From NCBI RefSeq assembly GCF_032062135.1, contig NC_092858.1, positions 125,703,562 to 125,767,561 of the forward strand: 64,000 nucleotides of DNA. The letters are read 5' to 3'. The position numbers were made by a program, and so were the translations under genes. Under the pieces are notes generated by a model that did no database searches, was not told where the DNA came from, and saw only the letters and a program-made list of their open reading frames with translations. Below, in pieces: positions 24,201-39,600 of the stretch. How positions within the stretch are numbered: the first letter of the stretch is position 1; each line of letters begins with the position of its first letter. The stretch comes from Pyxicephalus adspersus (Eukaryota > Chordata > Amphibia > Anura > Pyxicephalidae).

Positions 24201-27200
24201 AGTCATCCTCTGCATTTGCAGGGGAAATCAGGCATGTCTGTATTAGTTTACAGAAGGAAGACTGGTTTATCCTTTTAGTTCATCTCACAGAAAATACCAG
24301 GGATATTTCATGTCTGACAACTCTGGCTGAAATTACTTAAAAAAAGAAAAAAATTACTTTAAAAAAAAGAAAACCAATGCAGCCACTACTTCTAAGCACT
24401 GATAAGTGAAATAACATAACTTGAATGATTTTAACAATGGTAAAATTGTCCTTTAATCATTGACGTTTCTGTGGACATAAAAGCAGTGGTTTGTGGCACA
24501 GCCACTGCTGTGGTATATGAACATTGGTTAAAAATGTTTATTTTGTTCAGTGGGACTTTTTCCACCTTTCAACTGCCATCTGACAAAGCCACAGGTTTTA
24601 CAGGAAGTTAAACTTAATTAGTACATAAGTTCCAAAACAATAGGGTTTATACAATCATTTTATAAAACATTTTTTTGGTTCTCAATAAAGCTCTACCTAC
24701 CTTTCCTGTCCAGCTGTGTCCCAAAGTTGAAGTACATATCGTTTGTTGTCCACAGTTAGAGTTTTGATTTGATAGTCTATTCCTCCAGAGGGAAGAACAA
24801 ACTTAATACAAATATTATACACATAAATACAATAGATGTATATCTATGCTATGCAGATAACCCAGCAGTCAGAGAGGAAAGTTCAAAGAGCGTAATTATA
24901 GGTTAAAGTGCACCTATGCCCCATCTATCAAGCAGTATAGAAGCTTAAAACAAGCCATCTACAACTTCTCTCGGGGGTTTTATGTGTGTTGTGTCAAAGA
25001 TCCAACAAGGTCACAACAAACACTCCAGATTTGGGTTAAGGTTCATACAAAGTTTAGATTTTCATGGTCCGAACAAAGAGGAAAAGGTTGGTAGTAATCA
25101 ACCCTGTTGGAACTTTACCATTCCAAGAAAGCCAATGATGTTTTTTTAATTGCTAATTCCTGCTCATTGTCCTTCTTCATCTCTTTATAGAACAGAATAA
25201 ACTGATTGGCAGAACGTGCAGTAGCCTTTTTATCCACCCGATCAGTGAAAGGTGTTTATCCAGCGTTACAGTCTCTTTCTAACAGCTTAGAAACATCTGT
25301 AGGTTAGAACAGCTTTTTTTCTGCCTTTATACCTCAGTAAACCACCTAAAATAATTTTTAGGTCTAAGGGAATCAATGCTAAAACCAATACATTGAGTGT
25401 CATTGGGAAGAACNNNNNNNNNNNNNNNNNNNNNNNNNNNNNNNNNNNNNNNNNNNNNNNNNNNNNNNNNNNNNNNNNNNNNNNNNNNNNNNNNNNNNNN
25501 NNNNNNNNNNNNNNNNNNNNNNNNNNNNNNNNNNNNNNNNNNNNNNNNNNNNNNNNNNNNNNNNNNNNNNNNNNNNNNNNNNNNNNNNNNNNNNNNNNNN
25601 NNNNNNNNNNNNNNNNNNNNNNNNNNNNNNNNNNNNNNNNNNNNNNNNNNNNNNNNNNNNNNNNNNNNNNNNNNNNNNNNNNNNNNNNNNNNNNNNNNNN
25701 NNNNTGACGTAGATGGGAAAAAAAGAATGCCGATCTCACATGCGAGGTCGGGCATGCGCAGACGGAGCAGTCAGAAGCCTCTCTTGATGACAGAAAGAAT
25801 TAAAAAAAGGCTTTCAACCCCATCCACCCAAAAAAGAAGGTAATTTTTACCTTATATAAAAGGGTTGTAAACCCTTTTATATAAGGTAAAAATGTTAGTT
25901 TTGGTATGCTTTTAACCATGAAATCATGGTTGAGAATGGCTACAATAGAGACTTTTAAGACTGCCAAAATATTCTCTACTTTAGTGTGCATGATCTAGGC
26001 ATAAGTTCACTTTAATAAAGTTGGTCATAAATTATATGTACATGTCATTTAAAGCCTAATGTTGAGTAAAATCCAAAGTTACACTTGCAGTGGAACTCCC
26101 CGTACATTGTAATGGTTAAATAGCCATTTTTGTTTAGGGAATGTTAAAAAGCAGTTTTACTTACCCTACCCCTTGCTCACCAAATTGCTGGTGCTCTCCT
26201 CTTCTCTGCAATGCCCAAGGTTTTAGGCAAGTTTGTAGTGCCCTGACTTACAATGGAGTACTGCTGGACCTGCATTGTATGTGATGATTCTAGAGCAAGG
26301 GTGTCATACTCTGGCCCGCGGGCGAAATCTGGCCTGCATTGCTTTTTTTTTGGCCCCTAAAGGAATCCTAAATATGAATTGCAGCAGGCCCGCCGCTGCA
26401 TTCAAATAGCACCGCTACTACAATTCCCGGCATGATTCATGTATATAGACCAGCGGCCATTCTGCCTATGCGTGGCCCCGCAATGCACTGTTTTATAGAC
26501 GCAGGGAATTGTAGTAGCGGTGCTATTTCAGTGAAGAGGTAGTTCAAGCCACTCATAACATTAAGCCTCACATTGGACTGTTTCCTTGACACAGGAAATT
26601 GTAGTAGCGGTGCTTTTTCAGTTTTAAGTTTGGCCCGTGTGTATTTGAGCTTGACACCCCTGCTTTAGAGTGCCTGCGACTAATGGAGCAATGAAGAGAA
26701 GAAGCTTCAGAGAACCAATCATGCAGTTGGGAGGAAGCCTTTAGTGGTGAGGGATAAGCTAGTTAAGACTGTTTTTTTCTTATAGTTCCCATAGATAAAT
26801 TATTATTTAGGTCGGGGGAGCCCCACAGAAAAACTTACTCTGGGCTTTAACAACAGTTGGGGTTTAGGTCCTAGACAATAATTAAGGTAAGGTAAGCATA
26901 CTCTGAATCTGAACACATTTAGCTTGATGTTGTATGCAATTTCCAGGTGGATTTGCATATGCATGCAACAAAGAAATGTATATTATATGTATATATGTGA
27001 ATTCATACTTGAATCTTTGTGTACGTTGTAGGAACCTTTTGGTAAAAATCACTGTTCCTTTCTTGGTATGTGCAGTGTGACTGGTCTTGTATCTATTCTT
27101 CCCTTTTTTGGGCCTGCCAGGTCCTTTCCCAAATTCTGTTTTCTGCATAGGCTTTGCACAGCACAGATATGATGTCAGTGCTAGGTACAAGGTAATCACT

Positions 27201-27716
27201 GGGTTTACAAAGCCATTCGGCACTCACAAACTGGATTTATTTACTTTGGGGTATGGAAATATGTTTAAATAGATGTTTTCATATCTGGAGATCAGTTATG
27301 AACTTGTAACAGACCAAGCAAGTTTTCTGTGCCAAATGCAGTAGAATTTGTGTCTTTCCAAGGGGGTATAACAGATTTATTGGCTGTATTTTTTCTGCAT
27401 GTAGAGTTTGACTAGATTGCAGTAGCAAGATCCTTTGGGAACTGGTAATGGTATGGAAATATTTTTCAACATTCTCTGGAGTAATAGGAACAAATGTTGT
27501 TGGTGCTATTTCTAAAACAAGAATCTGACATTCTCCTAAACATTCACCCATGGGAACTTTCTAGGTCCATGTGTGGCATTAATTGATTCCCACCAGTGAA
27601 TGTTTGAGGGAATATCAGATTGCCTATTTTATAACTAGAGTCCTATGTGTATCACATAAATACATATCATCCCAACCAATGTTTGAATTTTCCTGGAATA
27701 CTTAAATTATATACCG

Positions 27717-27747
<31 letters not shown>

Positions 27748-30700
27748 GTATATTTATCAAAACCCACTGTATACACAGTATGTTGGCATGTGGAATGTAC
27801 TGAATAAATTTCAACTATTCTCATCTTTTTGTTTACCCTGAAACATTACTGAATTCCATCACTCCAGGTCTTTGATGCCAAGCACTTTTTATTTATTGTA
27901 GACCTTTGGATTTGTTTGAGTCATAGTGATGAAAAAGAAATTTGTCTGAAAAGTACTAACTTGCTACATGCCACAAATAGTACTAGAAAAAAACTAAATC
28001 ATTACAGCCGGGCTTTGAACATATTGTACAGAATTTAAAGTAAGACAAAAAACATTGATGTTTCCTTTTCTTCTGTAACACTGTTTCTCATACAAGTGTG
28101 TCGAAAGTGTTTGTTCTAAATTATGTGTATGCCTAGTAGTGCTAGGCACAGGCACCTGTATTATCAGAAAAAAAAAATTTGTTTGAAGCTGAACATTGGC
28201 TTTCTTTACTTTTACTTTAGGCTGAGCTTTCCATGTCATTTCAAACAGCTAAGACATAAATTCAACCTTTTACTGTATAACACGTCTACAGCCAAAGGCA
28301 GAACTACTAATTATGAGTTACTGGCAGGGAACAGGTGACCAATAGAGTAGACATTAGGTTGAGTGACTATTTTTGCATTAATGTGAATTAAAACATCAAA
28401 ACAAAAAAAATGAATTTATTGCATTTTTACCAATCCCTAGGACCTGTTCCCATTGGAACAATATTGGTTGGTGTGCAGGGTGATTCATTCTTAATAGCAC
28501 CGCAAAGGCATCTTGGGAATGCACTACTGTGCACCCAAAAGCCTGTGAATAAGAGAAATTCCTTGTCTGTCAAACACTTTAAATAGACCTTTCATAGAAA
28601 ATGGTTAAATACTTCCCTTGGCTATTTATGTCTCGCATGTTGGTATAACTATTAATATACCTGCTAGAATGTATTACAGGCCATTGCAGGATCTTTCTCT
28701 CTCAGGATTTTGCCAGCACTTCCAGGTGGTACAGTTATGTGCAGAATTAGAAGTTAGGATGGACATTTTTTTGTATTTTTTTTAAAGGAGCAGCTTTTAA
28801 AGCCATTTGTAATGAGAGGAGGGGGGCTGGCAAAAAAGTGGAACTTCACATTTCATGGTCCACTTTACATTTTCATGGATCTGCCTATCTTAAATTGATA
28901 TACTGGTAAACAACTATACGTTAACTTAATTACTATACAGTTTAATTTTGAGAACTGGTTTGGCAATCCCTAATTGTGAGATCCTTACGCTTAAAATGCT
29001 TGATTTGGCATTTACAGGTTTGTGGAGTTTTTGTGGAGTCTACTATCTCCAGTCTTGGAGAGCTTTAATAAATCAGGCCCAAGGTTTATACACATACTCA
29101 TGCTGGGTGTTGCTCAGGGAATTGGATAGGCTAATGCTAGATATTATAGGGTAACAAGGGAAAAAAACACTAGATGCTAAAATGAACAGAACCAAAACAT
29201 TACTAAATGTAGCGGAGAACATGCAAAAATTTACTATTCCTCAGTGTAGTAAAAGCACGAAAATAATATAACAACTGACAAGATTGACAAGTCCTCCACC
29301 ATCATACCGACACCATCATAATCTATGATATTGGCATATACCTAAATCCATTCCCTTGGCTTACAATAAGAGGCTGGTTGGCCATCCCTTTAGTAGAACA
29401 TGACATGTGTAATAGGTTGCTGAGCTGATGTAATGTATGTCCTACTTTACTGAGCCCTCTATGAAGCAACCATGAACGCAGCAATGGAACTGAATCTGAC
29501 AACCAGGTTTAAACCATTGAACACCAAGGCACTGCCAAAGCTTTTCTTTGGTATGCGTAATATGTTGGCGCTATATAAATCCTGTTTAATAATAATAATA
29601 ATAATGATAAAAGAACATCAAGCAATTAATGTACGACATTGAATCCTTACCTACAGTAGCAGGTAGATCTTTTCTGAAGGATCCTTCATAAACCCTCTGT
29701 AAAAATGAAGTTTTTCCAACACTTGTGTTTCCAACAAATATTATCTTATAAATGTGATCTGGGTTGCCATGTGTCTCTTGATTTATATTTGTCTTTTCTG
29801 ATAGTGATAGACTTTTGTGTTGTAGCATGTTCTGTGTTGTAGCTCCTTCTGGTTTAGCTGGATCACTGCTAGCTTTTTTTAGTGCCATATTTACAGCCCC
29901 TTCAGTTTTTTCATTATGAAGCCTTGAGTGATGCATTGTGTCTTCAGGTATATCTCCTGTTAATGTATTTTTGATAGGAGTTCTACTTAGTTGTATGTTG
30001 TTGTGTTCTTCCTTTTCTAGGTAACATGGGCTTTGTGGAAGTTGAGGGAATGATGAAAAAGTTAATGTTTTTTCTTCTTCAATACTCTCTTCAGGATTTC
30101 TGTAGTCTTTTAACAAATACTCTGGCATTGGATCTTCCTCTATAGAGATGACTCTTGGTCTTGAAGTTTTAAAGTCATCGGTATAGTTAGAATAATTCTG
30201 CAGCCTAGAAGAACGGTGAAAGATATGTTTAGTGTAATTGTGTTTAAATGATAGGGGAGAATAGGCAATTCATAAATATAGAATACCTACACCTCCATTA
30301 ATGTAATACTTAACTTAAAGTAAACAGTGAATACACAGATGAAAAACTTTGCCCATCTCACACCTCTGTCTGACAGGTAACATGCATGATTTTTTCCCCT
30401 GCAGGTAAAAAAAACCTACATGAATGTCTAAGTCTGTAGCTTGACTCTGGGAGTATGAGTCTCATTACTGATTCATGATGGCTTTGCTTCTGACAAATTC
30501 AATGCTTTTTGTGTTTTTATTCAATAAAAGAGTTTTTCATGGTGAGTATGTGTTGTCGTTATTTACTTTTGTCTCTTTCTGTATCGAGTAAGTAGTATGA
30601 ACATACTCTTGTACCTAATCCTCTCAGCAACAGGGTCATTATTTTTATTATTAATATTATTATTATTTTTAAACCCTTATTATTTTTAAAACCTTCTTCA

Positions 30701-33700
30701 GGGGTTATGCAATTACCCTAGGAAACAATGACAGCTGTAGACTTCAATATACATTTTCAATTAAAGCAGTTGCTAACTTCACTGCTGTCACCCTAGTTTT
30801 GCCATAAAATGCCAATATGCTCAGGATATTTAAAGATCATGGCAGACTTACCTCAAATTGCCCCCCTCCAGATCTACAACAGCCAATATATCTCTCATTA
30901 TTCAGTTGTTGCCCTTGTCATTTTCACCAATCCCCCCCCCCCATGTTTGAAGGAGGATGACATAGCATGTACACAAGTAGCTACTTCATCTCAGCATTGA
31001 CTCGGGCCAAGACTGTACACTAAACTGCACATGCATGGTTCTGTGTACCAATAATAAAGTATACCTAACAGGCTGATCTTTTACAGAATTCATGGTCTGT
31101 TCTGTCCTGAAAAAAAACATACCTGTCAGGACTTTTTTTAGGGGACTTTACTTTATTTTACTCTTTATTTTACTTTACTCCACTTTATTCCAACAAACAC
31201 ATATCAATTCTGGTCAAAATTTGTTCATCCCCAAAGGATATTACCAAGTCAAATTCAGGTATTTGCACTGCTCACATTAAAAATGAATACCTAAGAATGT
31301 AGAGATGCTTAAGGAGCAGCATTGATTTGTGTATTTTACATCTGCCTGGAGCCCAGCTATAATAAAACAGTAAAAGCAACATACGCTTTTGCTGACTAAT
31401 AACAACTTTCAATATTATACTTTTATTAATATAAATACACAAAACTGTTAAATTAAATGCTATATGTAAATATAGCGAAATGCATCCCCTTCTATTGTAT
31501 GCTGCTTTCCCACCTCTTAGATTGTAAGCTCTTCCGGGCAGGGTCCTCTCTCCTTCCTGTGTCACTGTCTATATCTGTCTGTCATTTGCAACCTCTATTA
31601 AATGTACAGCGCTGCATTTTGTGTTGGTGCTATATAAATACTGTTTATTATTATTAATAATACTAATAATAATAATAATATTAATACCATATATTTTATG
31701 CTTTTGTTTTTTAACATACAAATGAACCTATTGACCAAAAACGTGGACCTATCATTTTTTAAATGCATAGATCAGTAAGTTATATGTTACTATTTCAAAA
31801 TCACAAATCGAATGGCTCACTGATATGAGATAAGAGGATGAGCTCAGGAGTAATGATGGCTGTCTTTCTGTACATAACAGTAAAATCCTTATATGTACAT
31901 ATACAGTGCAATCACAAACTATATGTGGAAATAGATTAGTAGTATTAATCAGTAGGTAAGCAGTATTATTCAGTAAGAAAACCATATCAATAAGACAAGC
32001 TTCTACAAAATTAATTTAATCTTTCAATCAACATTGCTTCATGTGGTATTCAGATGAGTCTTGTATTCACTGAAAGGTTGCGCATTATAAAAAGAAGATA
32101 AAATTCCATGGATGATCTGATCTCTGCTATAACCCCCAGAAAAGGACAAATCTATAAAATATATGTGTACTATAAGTTAATTATAGGGCATGATATGACA
32201 GATGACCACCACTGCTGTTATTATCGTACTAGTTCATCATCTAGAAACATAAAAGAAATGTAGGGTTGGCTTTGCAAATCTCCTGGCTTTATTTCTTTGA
32301 GTGATTCAATCAGTAAAGTCCTTATCTGCTTTGTGGATTAGTGACTTAAAGTGTTAAAGCTAAAGGATCAGCATTATATCCAGGTAATGGTAAGCTTAGT
32401 TTTTCTTAATAGTCCAACATTAGGCTTGGCCTCCCCCTGGGAGATCACCGCTTCTATGAAGCCCCTGCTACTGTCCTACCTGCCTAACTGAAATTTGAAA
32501 TAAAAATCTATCCTTCATGTTTGCAGAAGGTGATAGATTTAACCCCAAGACCCCCTTAGGGTGGAGGCGCTCAATAGTTTATGAACAGCAGGAACATAGC
32601 TGTAGCTCACAGTTAGAAAAGTCTCTGTACCCAAGGAGCCCTGGGGCTACATTACAGTGAATATAATGGCCAACTCGCATGACCCATCCAAAACCCCAAC
32701 AGTTCCTTATGCTACAACATGTTTAGATTTGATTTAGGAGTTTGGAGCACCTATCTATTACTTAAGTTTAAGAAAACTTCAATCAAGTATTGTTCATTTC
32801 ACAATAATGTGTAAAACACCGTTCAACAAAGATATATTTTATGATGTCAGAAATCAAAATGTATAGATAATCTTGGTATAGGATGTGAAACAATAGACAC
32901 AGATCTATTGTCTGAAAATAAAACAAACCTTAACAATTATCCTACTACTGCCACACCCTGCAGAACTCTCTTTCAAAGCCTGCAATTAATTACAATTGCT
33001 TTAAAGTACTTGTTGCTTTGATGGAGCGATGATATTGGAAGGTGGGGCATGTGTTCTGCAATGGCTTGGTTCTTGGGTTTCTGTTTTTCACACAATTATG
33101 TGGCTATAAAATCAAAGCAACTTTTAAATATGCATCCGCAAGAGAAAAAAATAGCTTGCTCAGCTTTTTTTTTGCTGTAATTGATGTAATAACATCTAGA
33201 AATCTTAAATTCAGCTTTAGCACTGGCAAGTCAATTTGCAGAAATATACAGTAACTTTGCTTTTGGGAACAGAAATAAATCCACTTCAAAATACATAATC
33301 ATAATAATGAATTGTATTAGTGTATTATAAAAAATGAGTGTGCTACATTTGCTACAAAAAAGAAACCTACAACAAAAAAGTAAGCTTTAAACAGACTTTA
33401 CTTTAACTTTTGTTTTTAAAGAATAAAGAATTCATTTGGGTTTTGTTCCTACAGGTTTTTGCAAATAACTAAAAATATCACCACTTGCAAAAAAAAACAG
33501 TGGTATAGCAAAGGCAAAGATCATCTACCTATCCCTAATCAATACCTCCTTTTTATGTCTCCAGTAAGGCTTCAATAGAAAAACTACCTAACTTTTTCTT
33601 ACCTGGTTGGGAGAATTTCATATTTCCGTGCACATTTGTGTATACAGGTAGTCCCCGGGTTACATACAAGATAGGGACTGTAGGTTTGTTCTTAAGTTGA

Positions 33701-36571
33701 ATTTGTATGTAAGTCAGAACAGGTACAATATTTTAATAAATGCAATTAGGACAGATGTTTGTCTCAACATATTAATATTAGGCAGTGTGGTGTCAGTTAC
33801 TGTAAAAAATCCTCAATCACAAACAAAGCAAAAAAAAAAAAAAAACCTTTATGGAGTCTGGACATCCATTAACTTCTAGAGCAAGCTGTGCTTTGATATG
33901 CAAAAAGAAACAACTGCAGAGTTTGTCTTGCTCATTGAAGAGTTACAAGATGTTACAGATCAGCTCATAAGATTACCCACAACCTCAGCTGTGTTTAACA
34001 AAACATTTCTTCTGTTATGCGAACCCCCCATCAAGCATCAAGCCTTTGTACAGCACACAAACGAGCAGGGAAGCCCCATTCTGAGCTAGGAGTCGTCTGT
34101 ATGTTGAATGTCCCTAACCTGGGGACTACCTGTATGTACTCCCTATTGCATCTCATTCCCCCAACACTAAAATAAATTAAAACCTCAGGTAAAAAAGGAC
34201 CAAGTACAATGAGCACAGAAGTTGTTCAGAACTGAAAACTCAAGCAGAAACATCCTTCTAATAGAGCCCTATATCGATTATGAAACTGTAAGGTGACTTA
34301 TCTATGCTTTTCCATGCCATTTTGTTTTAAATTAGAAATAGTTACTTTACTTGGACTGTATACAGAAAGGAAAGTGAGAAAGTTTTTGTAAAGGTTAAAC
34401 AAATTCCTATCCAATATGACTGTCACTGGAACAATTGTCCCAATTGAGAGATATACCGTTCCCAACTAAATGACAATGCAACATTTTGGATTTTCTGATA
34501 TTTTTCAGGCCATAGCTGCTTAGCAGAGACTAGTAGTAATAATAACCCTCTTTAACCTATAACCCTTTACCACTCAAATATTTAAAAAAAAAAGAAGATA
34601 AAGTTTTGGGTTTAGGTGCACTTTAAATTGTCCTACGATGCATTGGTAAAACATATAATAGATATTTATCATTTCATTAGGAAGGGAAGTAATTTATATT
34701 TTTCTATACAAAGTTAACATTTATTTGATTAGTGATATCTGCATTATTGCTGTTTGTTTGATACTTAGCTGTTCTTATGTGATCTAGAGCAGTATTTCAT
34801 TTGTACTGTAGATGTCGCTGCAGAGCTGGGATTTATTTGCACTGGGGACTATGTGTAATATAAGGGCCAACTTTTCTCAACCTTTTTACTGCTGAGGAAA
34901 CTTAATAGTTTTCCGCTGTCAGGTAAACCTTGCTATAATCAATCAATGGGAAAATGTTATTTGCATTGGTAAGATGGATCCTAAACATTAGTGGCCAGAA
35001 TGCCACCAATAAAGACAGCTGGCTCTGTCTAGTGGTGGTGGCCCAAAAACTTTGCTGGCACAAGGGGTAGACATAGGGAAATGCAAAGTGTCCCACTACA
35101 CAAGGGCCCTGGACCCTCCTCTGCGGCCGCAGGAACCCCAAATGAATTTGTCAGGGGATTCCCAAGCAAGTTCTGCACAGAGGCCACATCTACCACTAGC
35201 AGGCATCTTATGGGAAATCAATCAGCCACAGATAAAGGAACCCATGGTTGAGAATGGAGACGGTTTTGCTCCCACTGATTAGATCACCAATGTTAGAGAT
35301 CATGCTTCTTTTTTTATGTAACAGTGTAAGAAGTCATTCTTTTTACAGCTGACCTCAAATGTTTCTGTGCTGTCATTCTGACCTGTGTTCTCCCCTGCTG
35401 GACTACAGGACACCCCCTTCTTTATGTGATGCTGAACCTTTAATATTGAAATAAATAAAATCCAATAAATCAAACAGACAGGCTAGGGGCAATTCAGCTG
35501 GGGAGAACACATCTGATGTTGAGTATCAATCAGCCAGGACATGACCTGACTTGTTGCAGCTTCTAATGCATAACGTCACATTGTGCAGTAAAATCAGAAT
35601 AAATTATTTCAGTACAGAAAAGGAACCTAGAATATGGAAAGTAAGGTTGAACGTCAGCTTTTATTTTGTTTTGAACTTTAAAAGTGTCAATAACACGTAA
35701 AAAAAAAATAAAATGACAAGCATATGCTTAGTTATGTATACAGGTATCAGTACTTATCCTTAGTAAATATTCTTTCTAAACTTTCGAACATATCTTTTAA
35801 GAAGGCATTGCTTTACATTTTCTAAGAAGGAGGTCATACACCCATAAGGGGACACGCCTATAGAAGTAAAGAACCCCTTGTTTAAACCGTCAGATGACCT
35901 GAGTAATAATGCATATTTTGTATTCTCTGATGTTTACGTCAGTTACATGTTACATTATTCTGCTCTTTGCAGAGAAGTTTTCACACTTATGTCATCCTAC
36001 ATGATAAACCTCATATAAGCACCTACAAACTTGCTTCTTCTATACATTACTCATATCCTGCCTGCACGAAAGCCCCTTCGCCTTACAAATAATCACTTAT
36101 TTACTTCCTTTAAAAATATTCTTACAAAGCTGGTTTCTCAGCTTACGTCTGAACCCGCCATGGCTTTAAGAAAAGAAAAAAAAGAAAAAGGAGGAACTGA
36201 AATAATAATGTTATGATGTAAAAACAATTTGCTTCCTCTGTGCTGTTAGCCTAATGTTGTCATTATTGCAGTACATATTGAGCAGCCTTCCATTGTAACA
36301 GGAAATACAGAATGGGTTTTATTCAGACTTCAAAGACTGCACAAAGTCAGAGAAGAACAGAGAGATCAGAGGGAAATGTGGGATGATACTAAAGATAAAA
36401 CATCCATCATACTTACTGTTCTGTGGATTCTAGGGGATCTCTGTCTTTGGGCTCCTCTTCCTTAGGCTGATCTTTCTGAGAAGGATCCTGGAAACAAATC
36501 TGGTAGAACTGTAATAAAAAAACAGTTATCAGACTTTGAAAGTTAAAACTGACCTCCTATTTAAAGATATA

Positions 36572-36622
<51 letters not shown>

Positions 36623-39600
36623 CTCCTATTGTGTGTTACTTCCCCCACCTCCTAGATTGTAAGCTCTTCTCCTGTCCTTTCCTCCTGTGTCATTGTCTGT
36701 ATTCGTCTGTCATTTGAAACCCCTATTTAATGTACAGCGCTGCATACTATGTTGGAGCTATATAAATCCTGTTTAATGATAATAATAATAAATATATATA
36801 TATATATATATATATTATGATTATATATAAAAATGTGTAAATGTCATTTTAGTCTATTCAATAATACATCGTGCATTTAGATATATACATATACACACAG
36901 CAAGGGAATGAAATATTGAACACGTCAACATTTTTCTCAGTAAATATATTTCTGTTGGGACAATATAAAATTTATACCAGATGTTGGTAATAGCTCAAGT
37001 AATCTACACATACAAAAAGAATCAAAACAAAAGATTCTAAAAATTAAGTTTTGTGTAATAAAGTGGAATTGCACACGGAAAAAGTATTGAACACATGAAA
37101 AAAGGAAATATAAATACACATATATGTATATATTATGCTGTATGCATACTTTAAATACCTGAACCTTTCAGACTTTCAAGACATTCATAAACTGCGCAGT
37201 AAGCTGGTTCTAGGTAACGATATTCAACTACTATACAGTTTTTAGTGTCAACTGCAGTGTCTGATACCAGTGCCTGGTTGTGCAGTTGTGTTGTGGTTCT
37301 TGCTTCACAGAAAGAGAAGCAACCAACTAGTCACTTTCAGAAAGCGCAATGTGGTACACTGTAACCGCAGTCACAGCTGTGTGCAAATGTATGTACAAAA
37401 TGGTTCCCAACCACTCTGATTCAGTTTAATGGGGGTTTTCATTTTGCATTAACCAATCACAAGTTGAGGTCAGTCCTGGACTAAGCTGGCTGTCAAAAAA
37501 TGGAACGGAATATAAAATGCAAAGATATGCTCTTCTATCGGTAGTATTTATACTTGTTCCTAAACAGTACCCCAAAAACTGTACCTTGCACAGATCTGTA
37601 GCCCTATAGCTATGTCTCTGCATTGTTAGATCATCCGAGGCATTATTATCATTATTACTCCTAAAGTTTTTCTGCACAGAAATCTGTAGCTGAGAACTTG
37701 CAGTCATCCTGACCTGGCTTCTTCTCTGCTGGACTACAGAGCATACCCTTTTTTATGATGTGTAGATAAGGAGATAAGAAGATTTCTCCAGCCTTGCAGA
37801 CGATAACTCATACAAGGCTGATACTACTTGGGATTTCAGTACATTACAGTAGTGTTTTTACCTCCCTCCTCTTAATATAGCAAGAGCCGTCTATTGCTAA
37901 TATAGCAAATGGAAAAGCCGTCTTCCAACATCTATAAGGGGTTTAAACTGGCCACAGTGAAGATTAGCAACATTTTGCCCTTACATATGAAATATGAGTA
38001 CTTGTGATCCAAACAATCTAGTGATTGGACATGATTTATGAAAGTTATGAAAGTTCTTCTAGGCTGCAGAAGATCATGGAAGAACCTGAGTGATCAAGCA
38101 AACCTTAAATAGATTTATTAAAATTAATTTGCTTTTTATTGTAAAAAGTTTTTAATCCTGTACCAGATCTGATCTAGTTTTTTGAATCACCCACGTTCTC
38201 CTATGATAGTCTATCTTCTCTTGTCTTTGTGAGCTTTAATAAATCAGGCTCAATGGATTACCAAACTGGTTGTTTTTAGAGGAATTTCATGCTACATTGA
38301 CTACCATTAGAATTGTCTTTATCCTATTAGTTCCCTAGGCTGCAAGTAATGCTTTGGTGTAGGAGATGAACTGCATACTTAGTATGGTACAGTCAGTAAA
38401 TTAGAAGGAATTTCAATAGTTGGATTTCTCTTCTGGCCTCAGCTAGGGTTATTGGAACCTTTTTATACTACAAGAAAAAAGATGTACTCATACAGAAAGG
38501 TGCACAGTAAACAGCTGTCTTCATTTTGCAATTTGTCCAAACTAACATAGGATTTAGCATTGACCATGCAGCTCATATACCTGTCAAATTCATCTATGAC
38601 CATCCCACCCTGGAGAACATGAAAGCACTCTCCAAACTTTTCAATGCATACAAATCAGTGTTTTAATGGCTGATTGTCAAAACATTCAAAGTGGGAGTAC
38701 TATACCTGAGCGCTCGATAAATCCATGGATTCTTTATTATCTGTTACCTCCCTATAAAAAAACAAGTATATAAAATCTGAAGATATTGTCTTTATATAAT
38801 ATACAATTGATTACCAAATGAGCAATATTGTTACAATTATTTCAGGGTCGGCTCTTTAGAAATTATACAAATTGGACAAAATACAAGAATAGAAAATTGG
38901 ATAGTCAAATATGTGTCAATGTCACAACATTTTATATTTTTTATCCTGTCCTTAAATAAAGAATAGACATACAGAGCCAACTTTAAAATTACTAATAACT
39001 ACAAGTAACATAACCAGTATGCATTCCTGCCATGTAACTATATACAGAAAGAAAGCATTTTATAAGATGTGTTAAGAGAAAATAGAAGGCTGGCATTACT
39101 GTCTTATTCTGAAAATGATGCTTGCTTGGTTTTCATGCTGGCAATCCTGCATTATTACTTGATAGCACTGACCCAAAAGCGTTATGCAGATAAGGACTTC
39201 TGACTCTCTGAGGACATTTTTATTCTGTATATGTATTGTTTGTCTTTAACCCATCATATATGAAAGACAGAGATTGTCAACCAAAATCTAGTACACATGA
39301 GCAGATCCGCTGCTTGTGTTTCACCAACTCATCCAAAGGATATGCCAATCTGGAAGTCCCAATATACTGCACACATGTGTATGCGATTCCATTTGATCTC
39401 ACTAGATAGAAAGCAATTGAAATTCTGATCAAATGTACTAGATCATTAGTACATATTGTACTTTTGACCTTTATTCCTTAACAAACTCAATCTATCCACA
39501 TATGATCAGAACCCAGTGTGTTGCCATTGGTTGATTGTACTAAATAGCAAACAGTAGATTTCTTAAAAATCATGCAAATGTTCTAAATCCTGGACCAGAT

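Larger units (their letters stand above)
24783..29650 (-). other. RAB44: RAB44 intron 10
   Basis: About 4.9 kb including the assembly gap, a 51-bp hairpin, an hAT element and small microsatellites. No exon is required by the reading frame or seen here. Confidence 0.6.
30205..36416 (-). other. RAB44: RAB44 intron 9
   Basis: About 6.2 kb. Contains a (TTA)n tract (30631-30666), a SINE-like copy, a TA-flanked DNA element and an hAT-like remnant (listed). The remainder is A+T-rich sequence in which I see no exon. Confidence 0.6.
36488..38705 (-). other. RAB44: RAB44 intron 8
   Basis: About 2.2 kb, rich in repeats: (AT)n, SINE-like copy, Tc1-type remnant and a foldback copy. A segment at 37690-37765 (CTGACCTGGCTTCT, TGCTGGACTACAGAGCATAC) resembles 35370-35420, so it is repetitive. 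Confidence 0.55.

Noticed and set aside
25287..25843. Several open frames of 104-150 codons
   Set aside because: They exist only because the N gap is translated as X.
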